A DNA stretch of 64,000 bases, from the NCBI RefSeq assembly GCF_030388245.1, contig NZ_CP098361.1, forward strand, positions 248,001 to 312,000. The letters are read 5' to 3'. This DNA is from Paracoccus sp. TOH (GTDB taxonomy: Bacteria; Pseudomonadota; Alphaproteobacteria; Rhodobacterales; Rhodobacteraceae). The translations under genes were made by a program, and so were the position numbers. The notes below the pieces were generated by a model. That model searched no databases. It was given only the letters and a program-made list of their open reading frames with translations, and was not told where the DNA came from. Below are positions 26,840 through 40,601 of the stretch, piece after piece; positions within the stretch are counted from its first letter, which is position 1; each line of letters begins with the position of its first letter.

Positions 26840-29800
26840 CAGCGGCCGTCCAGCATCCGCAATTCGTGGGTGCGGCCGGATTTCACATAGGTCAGCCGGC
26901 CGTTGCCGATCGAATTGATGGTGCCGCCGTCGATGCGGTCGCCCAGGCGCACCGTCACCACCTTGCCGCTGCGCAGGCGGATCAGCGCGCGGCTGGCCTG
27001 GCCGGCGCCGATGATGCCGATGATGGTGGTGCGGCCGGTATCCATGCCGCGGCGCTGCGTCGCGGATTTGGCGACGGTGGCCGAGGTCGCGCCCTTGCCG
27101 AGCGCGCCGGCGGCGATCTCGGGCTCGTTGTCGACCTCGGGCGGCTTGTATTCTTGGCGGCGGGCGCGGGCGGCGCGTTCCTCGGCCGCGGCCTGGGCGC
27201 GGGCGCGGGCCTCGGCCTGGGCGCGGGCCTGGGCCTCGGCGGCGGCATCGGCCTGGGCGCGGGCGCGGATGCGCGCCTCGGCCTGGGCCTGCAGCTGTTC
27301 GTCGAGCTTGCGGCGCGCGGCCAGCTCGGCGGCGCTGGGGCCGGCGGCGGCGGCGGCCGGGGCGCCGGGCGGCGGCGCGTCGGCAGCCGCCTCGGGGGCC
27401 GGCTCGGCGGCCTTGCCGCGCCGAGGCGGCAGCGGCGAGGAGCTTAGCGCCGATAGCCGCACCCCGCCCGGCGACGCGGGCGATGCCTCGACCGCCTGGG
27501 CGATGGCGGATTCCACCGCCTTGGCCGAGAGCCCGGCCGCAGCCGCCCCGGCGCCGGGGCGAGGCCGCGGCCGCGGCCGCGCCGAGCCATGTAAAAGCCC
27601 GCCCGAATCCCGGGCGGGCGCAGCAGCGGTCTCGACGCTGTCGGGCTTGTCTGGTGGTGGCGTGGTGGCGGAACGCAGCGCCGCGTCTATGGCCGAGGGG
27701 CTGGCGGCATCGCTGGCCGTGGCCTGGCCGGGCTTGCGCGCCGGCCGGGCCTGCGCCAGCCGCTCGCCCTGGAACGGCAGGGACCGGGCGGCGGCCCGCC
27801 CGTCGCGGACCGATTGCCGGCCCAGATCGCGGATCAACCCGCGCAGCTGCTGGCGTTCCGCCGGGGTCAGGCCGTCGCCCGGCGCGTCGTCCCGGATCAG
27901 TTCGGGGGTCGAGCCTTCGGGGCGCAGCGGCGGCCGGGCCGAGCCGCGCAGACGGGCCGCGGCATTGCTGGCCGTGGCGGCGGGCGCCGCCTGCACCGGC
28001 GCAGCGGCCGCCGTGGTGGCAGGCGTGGCGGCGGGCGTGGCGACAGGCGTCGGCGCGGGGGCGGCACGGCGGCTGCGTTCCGGCGGGCGGGCGCTGCCGG
28101 TCAGGGGGCTGCGGCGTTGGCTGGCCTCATAGGGCAGCTGGTTCGCCGGCACGGTCGGCGCGGTATCGGCGCGCGGCGTGGTGGTTTGCGGCGTGCTGCG
28201 CCGGGGTGCGAGCTGCGGCCGGGCCGAGCTGGTCAGCCGGGACGCGCCGGGCGCCGCGGGGCGCGGCGCGGCCTGGCTGCGGGTCTGCGCCGGCGCCGGC
28301 ATGCGTTCGGCGCTGGGGCTGGGGCTGGGCGCGGCGGCCGGGCGCGCGGCGGCGATGGCCTGGGCCGGCGCGCTGGCGGCGGCGACCGGCGCCGTGCCCT
28401 GGGGCGCGGATTGCTGGGCCGAGGGCGGCACCACGGCCGCGGCCACGGCGGCGGCGGCGACGATGACCCGACGCTGTTCTTCCTCGGTCAGGGCCGATGC
28501 CGGAACCGGCGCCGCGACGGTGGCCGGTGTCGGCTCAGGCGTGGCCGCCGTGACCGCGGCGGGTCCGGTCGAAGCCGGGCTTGCCCCGGCACCGGGCGGC
28601 GTCGCGACGGCCGCCGGGGATGCGGCGCCCGGTGCCGCAGCCGGCTCCGCAGCCGCAGTCTTGGGGGCGGAAGTCTGGGCGGGGGCGGTCTGGGCGGGGA
28701 CGGTCTGGGCGGAGGCGGGCGCCTGCTCGACCGGCGCGGCCGGGATTTCGGCCAGTTGCCCGTCCCGCTCGCCCGGCACGAGGAAGGCCCAGATCAGAAT
28801 CAGCCCGACGACCAGCGCGCCCAGCATCGCCACCAGGCCCAGCAGGCCGCCGCGCTCGCCCGGGCGGCGCGGCGTCGGCGGGGCGCTGCCGGCCGGGCGG
28901 GTCTGGCGGGCGCCGGCGGCGCGTTCATGGAAGGCGCGGGCGCGCGGGTTCAGCGCCGCCCCGCCCGGCTCGGCCGTCGGGGCCTGGCGCGCGACCGGCG
29001 CGGCCGGGTTCGGGGTCGGGACGGGTTCATCCGGCGCGGGGGCGGCGGTGAAGGCCGCGGCGGTCTCCTCCGGCGCGGCGGCGGGTTCTTCCATCGCCGG
29101 CCCGCTGTCTGCCGCGTCAGGCTCGGCCGTGGCCTCGGCAACCGTCTCGGCCGTGGTCGCGACCGTCTCGGGGGGCGTCGCCGCGTCCCCGGCGGCCGGT
29201 GTCCCGGCGGCCTGCTCCGCCTCGGGCGCCGTTTCCGGCTGATCCGCCGCGCTGGCCACCGGCTCGATCGGTTCGGCCGGGTTTTGCAGCCGGGCGGCCG
29301 GTTCTGCGGCTTCGGGCTCTGCCCCGGCCTCGGCCGGCGCTGTCCCGGTGCTGGCGACCGCTGCGGGCGCCGCCGCTTCGGGGCCGGCTTCCGCGGCCTC
29401 GGCCGCATCGCCGCCAAGGTCGAGATCCAGCGCCGCCGCCGGCTTCTTCGCCGCGGCCGGCGGCTCGTCCTCGATCAGCAGTGCGGCGGCGGTCACGCCG
29501 GCCTGGGCCAGATCGACGGCGGGACGCGCCCGCGGCTGCGGCGGGTCCAGCACGAAGACCGGCTCGCCGGGATAGGTCTCGCCCTGGGGGGCGGCGCAAT
29601 AGCCCTGCCCCGCAAAACCGTATTGCGCGGCGAAATCGCGGGCCTCGCGCAGGGTCTGGCGGGCTACGGCGGCAACGCGCACGCTGTCGCCGTCGCCGTC
29701 CCAGTCGAAGGCCAGATCGTCGATGGCATAGGGGGTCAGCCCGTCCAGCGCCCGGCCCACCGCACGCTCGCGGTCGGCGCCGGGCGCCACGGTCAGCGTG

Positions 29801-30054
29801 GTATAAAGGATCTGGTCGTCGGGAATGATCAGCGTCACCGGCAGCGCCGCATCGGCATCCGTGCCGCCGGCCATGACGCGCAGCCGGACAAATTCCTCGC
29901 GGAAGGCAGGGGAGTCGAAATCCGCCGACCCCAGATGCCGCCAGGCCGGCTGCCGGCCCGCCGCCTGCCCGTCCCGCGCCTTTTCGCGCCGTTGAAGATG
30001 CACCGCATCCTCGCTGAAGGAGAGGGCGTATTCGGTAGCGGAATCAAGCGTCAT
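26839..30054 (-). CDS. Large bitopic membrane protein: PilM/GspL-like N-terminus, disordered Ala/Pro linker, GspC/PilP-like C-terminus
   Basis: A 1071-residue protein that is not assigned to a named family. Residues 1-170 look like one lobe of an actin-like PilM/GspL fold (LPVTLIIPDDQILYTTLTV, then ERAVGRALDGLTPYAIDDLAFDW, a helix-strand pattern). Residues 170-400 are Ala/Glu/Pro-rich. One membrane helix is at about 402-425 (LLGLVAMLGALVVGLILIWA). Residues 430-1000 are Ala/Pro/Arg-rich and probably disordered, with five degenerate L-x-G-SARP motifs, then a charged Ala/Arg helix (about 920-975). Residues 1005-1071 contain IIGIIGAGQASRALIRLRSG, VVTVRLGDRIDGGTINSIGN and a final GRTHELRML, the pattern of the GspC/PilP periplasmic domain. 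No type II secretion or type IV pilus genes are nearby. The start ATG at 30054 is used. It is coupled to the Kef-type gene. Confidence 0.6.
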   Translation of the reverse strand: MTLDSATEYALSFSEDAVHLQRREKARDGQAAGRQPAWRHLGSADFDSPAFREEFVRLRVMAGGTDADAALPVTLIIPDDQILYTTLTVAPGADRERAVGRALDGLTPYAIDDLAFDWDGDGDSVRVAAVARQTLREARDFAAQYGFAGQGYCAAPQGETYPGEPVFVLDPPQPRARPAVDLAQAGVTAAALLIEDEPPAAAKKPAAALDLDLGGDAAEAAEAGPEAAAPAAVASTGTAPAEAGAEPEAAEPAARLQNPAEPIEPVASAADQPETAPEAEQAAGTPAAGDAATPPETVATTAETVAEATAEPDAADSGPAMEEPAAAPEETAAAFTAAPAPDEPVPTPNPAAPVARQAPTAEPGGAALNPRARAFHERAAGARQTRPAGSAPPTPRRPGERGGLLGLVAMLGALVVGLILIWAFLVPGERDGQLAEIPAAPVEQAPASAQTVPAQTAPAQTSAPKTAAAEPAAAPGAASPAAVATPPGAGASPASTGPAAVTAATPEPTPATVAAPVPASALTEEEQRRVIVAAAAVAAAVVPPSAQQSAPQGTAPVAAASAPAQAIAAARPAAAPSPSPSAERMPAPAQTRSQAAPRPAAPGASRLTSSARPQLAPRRSTPQTTTPRADTAPTVPANQLPYEASQRRSPLTGSARPPERSRRAAPAPTPVATPAATPATTAAAAPVQAAPAATASNAAARLRGSARPPLRPEGSTPELIRDDAPGDGLTPAERQQLRGLIRDLGRQSVRDGRAAARSLPFQGERLAQARPARKPGQATASDAASPSAIDAALRSATTPPPDKPDSVETAAAPARDSGGLLHGSARPRPRPRPGAGAAAAGLSAKAVESAIAQAVEASPASPGGVRLSALSSSPLPPRRGKAAEPAPEAAADAPPPGAPAAAAAGPSAAELAARRKLDEQLQAQAEARIRARAQADAAAEAQARAQAEARARAQAAAEERAARARRQEYKPPEVDNEPEIAAGALGKGATSATVAKSATQRRGMDTGRTTIIGIIGAGQASRALIRLRSGKVVTVRLGDRIDGGTINSIGNGRLTYVKSGRTHELRMLDGR

Positions 30055-30251
30055 GAACGGGCTTGCCTTGCGGTTCCTTGCGCGGGGGCGCATCTTTACA
30101 ATGGATCATCCCGGACTAACGCAGAACGCCTGCCGTGAAAAGCCGAACACCGGATTGTGAGGCATCCAAAACCGGTTTTCCTGCGTTTCCCGGGCTCGCA
30201 AACCAACCACGCGGCGGAACCATTCCCCGACGCGCCCAGGAGAAAGACCCG

Positions 30252-31085
30252 ATGCCCCAATTTCGACCCCTGCTGACCGCGGCCACGCTGATCGTGCTGG
30301 GCGCCAGCCCGCTGCTGGCCCAGGCCCCTGCCCCGGACACCCCGCCCGCGCCGCCCATGGGACATCACGTCATGAAGCATCACGGCCCCGTCGCCAAACT
30401 GACCGTCACCGGCCAGGGCCAGGCCTGGGCCCAGCCCGACATGGCGACGATCACCCTGGGCGTCAGCACCCGCGCCGCCACCGCCGCCGAGGCGATGACG
30501 CAGAACGCCGAACAGCAGGCCAAGGTCATCGAGACCCTGAAGGCCGAGGGCATCGAGGCGCGCGACATCCAGACCTCGGGGCTGAACCTGTCGCCGGTGA
30601 TGGATTATCAGGACGGCCAGCCGCCGAAACTGACCGGCTACGGCGCGCAGAACAGCGTCACCGTGCGGGTGCGCGACATCGCGGGCCTCGGCGCGGTGCT
30701 GGACAAGCTGGTCGCCTCGGGCGCCAACGAGATCAGCGGCATCGCGTTTTCGCGCGAGGACATGGCCGAGGCCGAGGACAAGGCCCGCAGCGAGGCGGTG
30801 GCCGATGCGCGTCGCCGCGCCGAGGTGACGGCCGAGGCGGCGGGGATGCGGCTCGGCCGGCTGATCTCGCTTTCCGAGGAGCAGAGCGGCGGCGGGCCGC
30901 GGCCGATGATGGCGATGCGCGCCGAGGCGGCCGGCGCCGCCGACACGCCGATCGAAGCGGGCGAACTGGCCGTCAACGCCTCGGTCACCGCCGTCTTCGC
31001 CATGCGGCCGGTTGACGGGCCGGAAGGCGGCGCGGCGACGGCGCCCGAGGACGCCGGCGAGGCCGGGGAAGCCCCGGCGAACTGA
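30252..31085 (+). CDS. SIMPL-domain (DUF541) periplasmic protein
   Basis: A 277-residue protein with a signal peptide (residues 1-23, LTAATLIVLGASPLLAQA). The SIMPL/DUF541 domain spans about residues 45-245: LTVTGQGQAWAQPDMATITL, GIEARDIQTSGLNLSPVMDY, GYGAQNSVTVRVRDIAGLGAVLDKL and ARRRAEVTAEAAGMRLGRLI. An Ala/Glu tail follows. The family forms oligomeric rings in the envelope and has been linked to oxidative-stress tolerance, but the role is not settled. It is divergent from the 1071-residue gene with 197 bases between. Confidence 0.88.
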   Translation: MPQFRPLLTAATLIVLGASPLLAQAPAPDTPPAPPMGHHVMKHHGPVAKLTVTGQGQAWAQPDMATITLGVSTRAATAAEAMTQNAEQQAKVIETLKAEGIEARDIQTSGLNLSPVMDYQDGQPPKLTGYGAQNSVTVRVRDIAGLGAVLDKLVASGANEISGIAFSREDMAEAEDKARSEAVADARRRAEVTAEAAGMRLGRLISLSEEQSGGGPRPMMAMRAEAAGAADTPIEAGELAVNASVTAVFAMRPVDGPEGGAATAPEDAGEAGEAPAN

Positions 31086-31094
31086 CGGGCAACG

Positions 31095-31118
31095 GGGCGG
31101 CGAGGCGACTCGCCGCCC
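31095..31118. terminator. Hairpin between convergent genes
   Basis: Perfect 10-bp stem GGGCGGCGAG/CTCGCCGCCC with a GCGA tetraloop, ten bases after the SIMPL gene stop. There is no T-run, so it is terminator-like only. Confidence 0.45.
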
Positions 31119-31121
31119 TGC

Positions 31122-31151
31122 AATGTTCAGGCGGTGAATGTTCAGGCGGTG
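31122..31151. repeat. 15-bp tandem duplication at the metY stop codon
   Basis: AATGTTCAGGCGGTG occurs twice in a row (31122-31136 and 31137-31151). The second copy contains the minus-strand stop codon of the sulfhydrylase; the first is its duplicate just outside the gene. Confidence 0.9.
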
Positions 31152-32428
31152 GCGGCGGCCAGCGCCTGATCCAGATCGGCGATGATGTCGGCCGCGTCCT
31201 CGATGCCGATCGACAGCCGCACCACGTCCGGCCCGGCCCCGGCGGCGATCTTCTGCGCGTCGGTCAGCTGGCTGTGGGTGGTCGAGGCGGAATGGATCAC
31301 CAGCGAGCGCGAATCGCCCAGGTTCGCCACATGGCTGAACAGTTTCAGGTTGTCGACCAGCTTCACCGCCGCATCATAGCCGCCCTTGATGGCAAAGGTG
31401 AACAGCGCCCCCGCCCCCTTGGGATAGACCCGCCGCGCCGTCGCGTTCCAGGGCGACGACGCCAGCCCCGCATAGGTGACCGAGGTCACGCGCGGATCGT
31501 TTTCCAGCCATTCCGCGACCTTCTGGGCGTTTTCGACATGGCGGGCCATGCGCAGGCCCAGCGTCTCGATCCCCATCAGCGTGTAATGCGCGGCCTGCGG
31601 GTTCATGGTCATGCCGAGATCGCGCAGCCCGATGGCGATGCCGTGGAAGGTATAGGCCAGCGCGCCGAAGGTCTCGTGGAATTTCAGCCCGTGATAGGCG
31701 GGCTCGGGTTCCGAGAGGCTGGGGAACTTGTCCGAGGCCGACCAGTCGAACTTGCCCGAATCCACGATCACGCCGCCGGTCACCGTGCCGTTGCCGGTCA
31801 TGTATTTGGTCAGGCTGTGCACGACCAGGGTCGCGCCCATCTCGATGGGCTTGCACAGGAAGGGCGTGGCCAGGGTGTTGTCGACGATCAGCGGCAGGCC
31901 GGCCGCATCGGCGATGCCGGCCACGGCCGGGATGTCGGTGACATAGCCGCCGGGATTGCTGATCGATTCGCAGAAGATGGCGCGGGTGTCGTCGTCGATG
32001 GCGGCGCGCAGCGCCTCGAGATCGTCCAGATCGACGAATTTCGCGCTCCAGCCGAAGCGTTTAATGGTCTGGGCGAACTGGGTGATGGTGCCGCCGTAAA
32101 GCCGGGTCGAGGCGATGATGTTGCGCCCCGGTCCCATCAGCGGGAACAGCGCCATGATCTGCGCCGCATGGCCCGAGGAACAGCAGACCGCGCCGGCCCC
32201 GCCCTCGAGCCCGGCGACGCGGGCCTGCAGCGCCGCGATGGTCGGGTTGGTCAGGCGGGAATAGATATAGCCGACCTCCTGCAGCCCGAACAGCCGCGCG
32301 GCATGGGCGGCATCCTTGAAGACAAAGGCGGTGGTCTGATAGATCGGCACCTGCCGCGCCCCGGTCGCCGGGTCGGGCGCGCTGCCGGCATGGATGGCGG
32401 TGGTGTCGAAACCCCAATTCTCGGACAT
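31142..32428 (-). CDS. metY: O-acetylhomoserine (or O-acetylserine) sulfhydrylase
   Basis: A 428-residue PLP enzyme of the Cys/Met metabolism (gamma) family. It starts MSENWGFDTTAIHAG and has VPIYQTTAFVFKDAAHAARLF, YIYSRLTNPT, GHAAQIMALF and VHSLTKYMTGNG, the last with the PLP lysine (about residue 208). The length and the pattern GGTITQFAQTIKRFGW fit O-acetylhomoserine sulfhydrylase, which makes homocysteine directly from sulphide. metH, the next step, lies upstream on the same strand with a tRNA gene in between. Methionine gamma-lyase and cystathionine synthase are alternatives but fit less well. Confidence 0.9.
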   Translation of the reverse strand: MSENWGFDTTAIHAGSAPDPATGARQVPIYQTTAFVFKDAAHAARLFGLQEVGYIYSRLTNPTIAALQARVAGLEGGAGAVCCSSGHAAQIMALFPLMGPGRNIIASTRLYGGTITQFAQTIKRFGWSAKFVDLDDLEALRAAIDDDTRAIFCESISNPGGYVTDIPAVAGIADAAGLPLIVDNTLATPFLCKPIEMGATLVVHSLTKYMTGNGTVTGGVIVDSGKFDWSASDKFPSLSEPEPAYHGLKFHETFGALAYTFHGIAIGLRDLGMTMNPQAAHYTLMGIETLGLRMARHVENAQKVAEWLENDPRVTSVTYAGLASSPWNATARRVYPKGAGALFTFAIKGGYDAAVKLVDNLKLFSHVANLGDSRSLVIHSASTTHSQLTDAQKIAAGAGPDVVRLSIGIEDAADIIADLDQALAAATA

Positions 32429-32691
32429 GGAAACTCTCCCCTGGTTCGGGGCAGAGACTAGGCGCAAGCGGCCCGGAAAGGGAACAGCAAAGCGGCGGAT
32501 CCCGCGCGGAAAGAACCGCGGCCCTGCGCCGCAACCCCTTGGGAAAAGGCGCGTCCCTTTCCGCCGGCCGAGGCCGGGGTTCCACGGCCCGGGATGATGC
32601 GCAAAAGCGCCGCCATGGCCCGACCGACAGCGCAAGGCCGGTCGGCGCCGGACTGCCGGACAAGAGAACCACTTGAATTTTCTGGAAGAAA

Positions 32692-32778
32692 TGGTGCGGT
32701 CGAGAAGACTCGAACTTCCACTCCGGTTAGGGAACAGCGACCTCAACGCTGCGCGTCTACCAATTCCGCCACGACCGC
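32692..32778 (-). tRNA. tRNA-Leu (GAG)
   Basis: An 87-base class II tRNA on the minus strand: acceptor GCGGTCG/CGACCGC, anticodon stem-loop CAGCG-TTGAGGT-CGCTG with anticodon GAG, a long variable arm (TTCCCTAACCGGAGTGGAA region), T-loop TTCGAGT, discriminator A and encoded CCA. Confidence 0.93.
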
Positions 32779-32857
32779 ACGTCCGTAGGCTCGCGTCTCA
32801 TAGACGCTTGCGCGGCGGATGAAAAGGGCATTTTTTCCGCCCGCCGCGGGTTTCTTT

Positions 32858-36619
<3,762 letters not shown>

Positions 36620-36647
36620 GTGTCGGTCCGCGCTTGGGTCGAATTGC

Positions 36648-36676
36648 TGTATAGCCACAGATGATCCGTTAGTGAA
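36648..36676 (-). promoter_or_regulatory. Candidate metH promoter
   Basis: On the minus strand TTCACT (36671-36676) and TATACA (36648-36653) are separated by exactly 17 bases, with the -10 about 29 bases before the ATG. The -35 overlaps the short dyad TGAA-A-TTCA (36673-36681), a possible regulator site. Confidence 0.5.
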
Positions 36677-36732
36677 ATTCAACATCCGCAGAATGATCTT
36701 GCACAGGATTCATGATCCGGCGCCATGCCGCC

Positions 36733-36781
36733 TCACCGTTTCGCAAATACCTTCGGGGGTCCGGGGGCAGACAGCCCCCGG
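36733..36781 (+). repeat. Dispersed intergenic element, copy F
   Basis: TCACCGTTTCGCAAATACC (36733-36751), then GGGGG and a perfect hairpin CCGGGGGC-AGACA-GCCCCCGG (36761-36781). It lies between the divergent metH and lipB genes. Confidence 0.7.
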
Positions 36782-36841
36782 CGCGGCGCCGCCCGCGGCA
36801 CCGCCCTTGCGCCCCGATCCGGTCGGAACTATCTCGCGCGC

Positions 36842-37498
36842 ATGACCGAATGGATCACCGCCCCCGGCCTGACCGATTACCAGCAAGCCGTCGCCTTCAT
36901 GGAGGCGCGCGCCGCCGCCATCGCCGAAAGCCGGGCCGAGGAACTGGTCTGGCTGGTCGAGCATCCGCCGCTTTACACCGCCGGCACCTCGGCCAGGGCC
37001 GCCGACCTGCTGGACGCGCGCTTTCCGGTGCACGAGACCGGGCGCGGCGGGCAATACACCTATCACGGGCCGGGACAGCGCGTGGTCTATGTCATGCTGG
37101 ACCTGAACCGCCGCGGCCGCGACGTGCGCGCCTTCGTCAAGGCGCTTGAAAGCTGGGTCATCGACGCGCTGGCCGCGTTCAACCTGAAGGGCGAGATCCG
37201 CGACGGCCGGGTCGGCGTCTGGATCGCCCGGCCCGACAAGGCGCCGCTGTTCGACGGCACCATGCGCGAGGACAAGATCGCCGCCATCGGCGTCAAGCTG
37301 CGCAAATGGGTCAGCTTTCACGGCATCGCCATCAATGTCGAACCCGAGCTGAGCCATTATGCCGGCATCGTGCCCTGCGGCATCCAGGGCCACGGCGTGA
37401 CCAGCCTGGTCGACATGGGCCTGCCGGTCGGCATGGCCGACCTGGACGACGCGCTGCGCCGCAGCTTCGCCCGGAACTTCCCGCCGCCAGCCGGCTGA
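36842..37498 (+). CDS. lipB: Octanoyltransferase (lipoate synthesis)
   Basis: A 218-residue enzyme that moves octanoyl groups from acyl carrier protein to lipoyl domains. The pocket [21 protein letters not shown] is complete; the catalytic lysine is in [15 protein letters not shown] (about residue 150) and the catalytic cysteine in [14 protein letters not shown] (about 177). The ATG at 36842 gives the usual short N-terminus. It is a single gene, divergent from metH. The lipoyl synthase gene is not in the window. Confidence 0.95.
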   Translation: MTEWITAPGLTDYQQAVAFMEARAAAIAESRAEELVWLVEHPPLYTAGTSARAADLLDARFPVHETGRGGQYTYHGPGQRVVYVMLDLNRRGRDVRAFVKALESWVIDALAAFNLKGEIRDGRVGVWIARPDKAPLFDGTMREDKIAAIGVKLRKWVSFHGIAINVEPELSHYAGIVPCGIQGHGVTSLVDMGLPVGMADLDDALRRSFARNFPPPAG

Positions 37499-37589
37499 CT
37501 TTCGCCGCGCGGCACAATCACCCTCTCGCGATCTGCTACTTTTTGCCGGTGTTCCCCGGGCTTGACGCGTGCTAGCCCTTTGTGCGGAG

Positions 37590-37607
37590 GAGGACGTGGA
37601 GGTCCTC
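37590..37607 (+). promoter_or_regulatory. Hairpin in the cycA leader
   Basis: GAGGAC and GTCCTC form a perfect 6-bp stem with loop GTGGAG, 36 bases upstream of the cycA ATG and clear of its ribosome-binding site (AGAGGA, 37631-37636). A role in mRNA stability or control is an inference. Confidence 0.4.
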
Positions 37608-37642
37608 TCTGCCAACGATAAGCAAGATCCAGAGGACACGCG

Positions 37643-38143
37643 ATGAAGACCAGCATCTACGCCACTCTCGCCGCCATCACTCTCGCCCTGCCCGCAATGG
37701 CCCAAGAGGCCGGCGACCCCGCCAAGGGCGAGAAAGAGTTCAAGAAATGCAAGGCCTGCCACATGATCCAGGCGCCGGACGGTACGGATGTGGTCAAGGG
37801 CGGCAAGACCGGACCGAATCTTTACGGCGTGGTCGGGCGCAAGGCTGGCACCGAGGAAGGCTTCAAGTATTCCGACGCGCTGATCAAGCTGGGCGAGGCC
37901 GGCGAGATCTGGACCACCGAGGATCTGGAGCATTACATCACCGACCCGAACAAATATGTCGAGGAGAAGGTCGGCGACAAGTCGCTGAAGACCAAGATGA
38001 CCTTCAAGATGGCCAAGAATCAGGCCGATGTGGTCGCTTTCCTGGCCCAGCACTCGCCCGAGGCCGGCGCCGCCCCCGCCGATGCGGCCGCTGGCGAGGC
38101 CGCTGCCGCGGCCCCGGCAGCCGAGGCACCCGCCGCGAACTGA
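37643..38143 (+). CDS. cycA: Cytochrome c550
   Basis: A 166-residue protein: signal peptide residues 1-20 (cleavage after PAMA), then a class I c-type cytochrome with the haem-binding site C36-KA-C39-H40 and the methionine ligand in KTKMTFKMAKNQADVVAFLAQ. An Ala/Glu/Pro-rich tail of about 30 residues follows the haem domain, as in Paracoccus cytochrome c550. It carries electrons in the periplasm between the bc1 complex and terminal acceptors, including the aa3 oxidase encoded next door. AGAGGA is six bases before the ATG. Confidence 0.95.
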   Translation: MKTSIYATLAAITLALPAMAQEAGDPAKGEKEFKKCKACHMIQAPDGTDVVKGGKTGPNLYGVVGRKAGTEEGFKYSDALIKLGEAGEIWTTEDLEHYITDPNKYVEEKVGDKSLKTKMTFKMAKNQADVVAFLAQHSPEAGAAPADAAAGEAAAAAPAAEAPAAN

Positions 38144-38171
38144 GCCCCTGTCGCGGCGCGGCAACATTCCC

Positions 38172-38202
38172 GCCCCCGGCAGACGCAAAAGCGGCCGGGG
38201 GC
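38172..38202. terminator. Stem-loop between cycA and ctaDII
   Basis: GCCCCCGGC (38172-38180) pairs with GCCGGGGGC (38194-38202), and the loop holds an inner CGC-AAAA-GCG stem. No T-run follows, so it may attenuate or protect the cycA transcript rather than fully end it. Confidence 0.5.
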
Positions 38203-38226
38203 CATGGATTTGGCCCCTGTGGCGGA

Positions 38227-38255
38227 TTGCCTCAGGTCATGATCTTGTTCTAGAA
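38227..38255 (+). promoter_or_regulatory. Possible ctaDII promoter
   Basis: TTGCCT (38227-38232) and CTAGAA (38250-38255) are 17 bases apart, 60 bases upstream of the ATG. The -10 match is weak, so this is tentative. Confidence 0.25.
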
Positions 38256-38303
38256 CCGAAAGCGAGTCCGCTGGCCCTTCGAGGCCGGCCAGCCGCATTC
38301 TGA

Positions 38304-39992
<1,689 letters not shown>

Positions 39993-39996
39993 GCCG

Positions 39997-40488
39997 ATGC
40001 CCTGGCAATGGCATGATGCGGCCCCGGAGCAATCCGGGGCCGTTTTCCGTCTGGAGATCCGCCCGCATCGCGCCCTGCCGCGGCGCGGTTTCGTCTGGGT
40101 GATCGGGCTGACGGCGGGCTTCCTGGCGCTGCCGCTGATCGCGGTGCTGGGCACGGCGGTGCTGTGGGGCCTGCTGCCCTTTGCCGCGCTGGCGGTCTGG
40201 GGGCTGTGGGCGGCGATCCGGCGCAGCTACCGAGTGCCGCAGGAGGTGATGCTGCTGTCGCGCGACCGGCTCGAGCTGGTGCGCAGCGACCCGGGCCGCG
40301 CCGACCGCATCTGGCGGACCAACCCCTATTGGGTGCGGGCGGTGCTGCGCGCGAATGGTCCGGTCGAGGATTACCTGGTGCTGACCGACGGCAAGCGCGA
40401 GGTCGAGCTGGGCGCCTTCCTGGCCCCCGAGGAGCGGGTGGCGCTGCGGGATGAACTGACCCGGCGGCTGGGGGCGTTGCGGGGGTAG
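39997..40488 (+). CDS. DUF2244 membrane protein
   Basis: A 163-residue protein. After a short head (FRLEIRPHRALPRRGFVWVIG, the family's RPHRSLS-like motif) come two adjacent membrane helices (about residues 33-70), then a cytoplasmic part with YRVPQEVMLLSRDRLELVR and RRLGAL. This matches DUF2244, a family of unknown function often found near cytochrome oxidase genes in alphaproteobacteria. It begins four bases after the ctaDII stop, so it is co-transcribed and may serve oxidase assembly (inference). Confidence 0.82.
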   Translation: MPWQWHDAAPEQSGAVFRLEIRPHRALPRRGFVWVIGLTAGFLALPLIAVLGTAVLWGLLPFAALAVWGLWAAIRRSYRVPQEVMLLSRDRLELVRSDPGRADRIWRTNPYWVRAVLRANGPVEDYLVLTDGKREVELGAFLAPEERVALRDELTRRLGALRG

Positions 40489-40560
40489 CTGGCTGCGGAC
40501 GCAGGGCGCGCAACGGGTCGCGTAATCCTCTGATATCCAAGAAAGACCTGCTGTGACTGG

Positions 40561-40601
40561 CGTACACTCGGCGTACACCGCGGGTGCACCGGCGGTGCAC
40601 C
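40561..40601. repeat. GTACAC/GTGCAC tandem motif, locus 2
   Basis: CGTACACTCGG, CGTACACCGCG, GGTGCACCGG and CGGTGCACC follow at 10-11-base steps. It lies in the 222-base gap between the DUF2244 and RTX genes. It is related to the array at 23077. Confidence 0.65.

Noticed and set aside
27814..30138. A 774-codon + strand open frame
   Set aside because: It mirrors the Ala/Pro-rich membrane protein on the other strand; the Arg/Gly-only composition is the complement of Ala/Pro codons. The minus-strand reading has a membrane helix, folded ends and a coupled start.
32429..32691. SAM-II type riboswitch before the sulfhydrylase gene
   Set aside because: None of the short conserved stretches of SAM-II could be found on the minus strand in this gap.
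36620..36841. Cobalamin, SAM or SAH riboswitch before metH
   Set aside because: The predicted transcript start is only about 20 bases before the ATG, too short for a riboswitch, and no conserved core was seen. The gap is filled by the promoter and repeat copy F.
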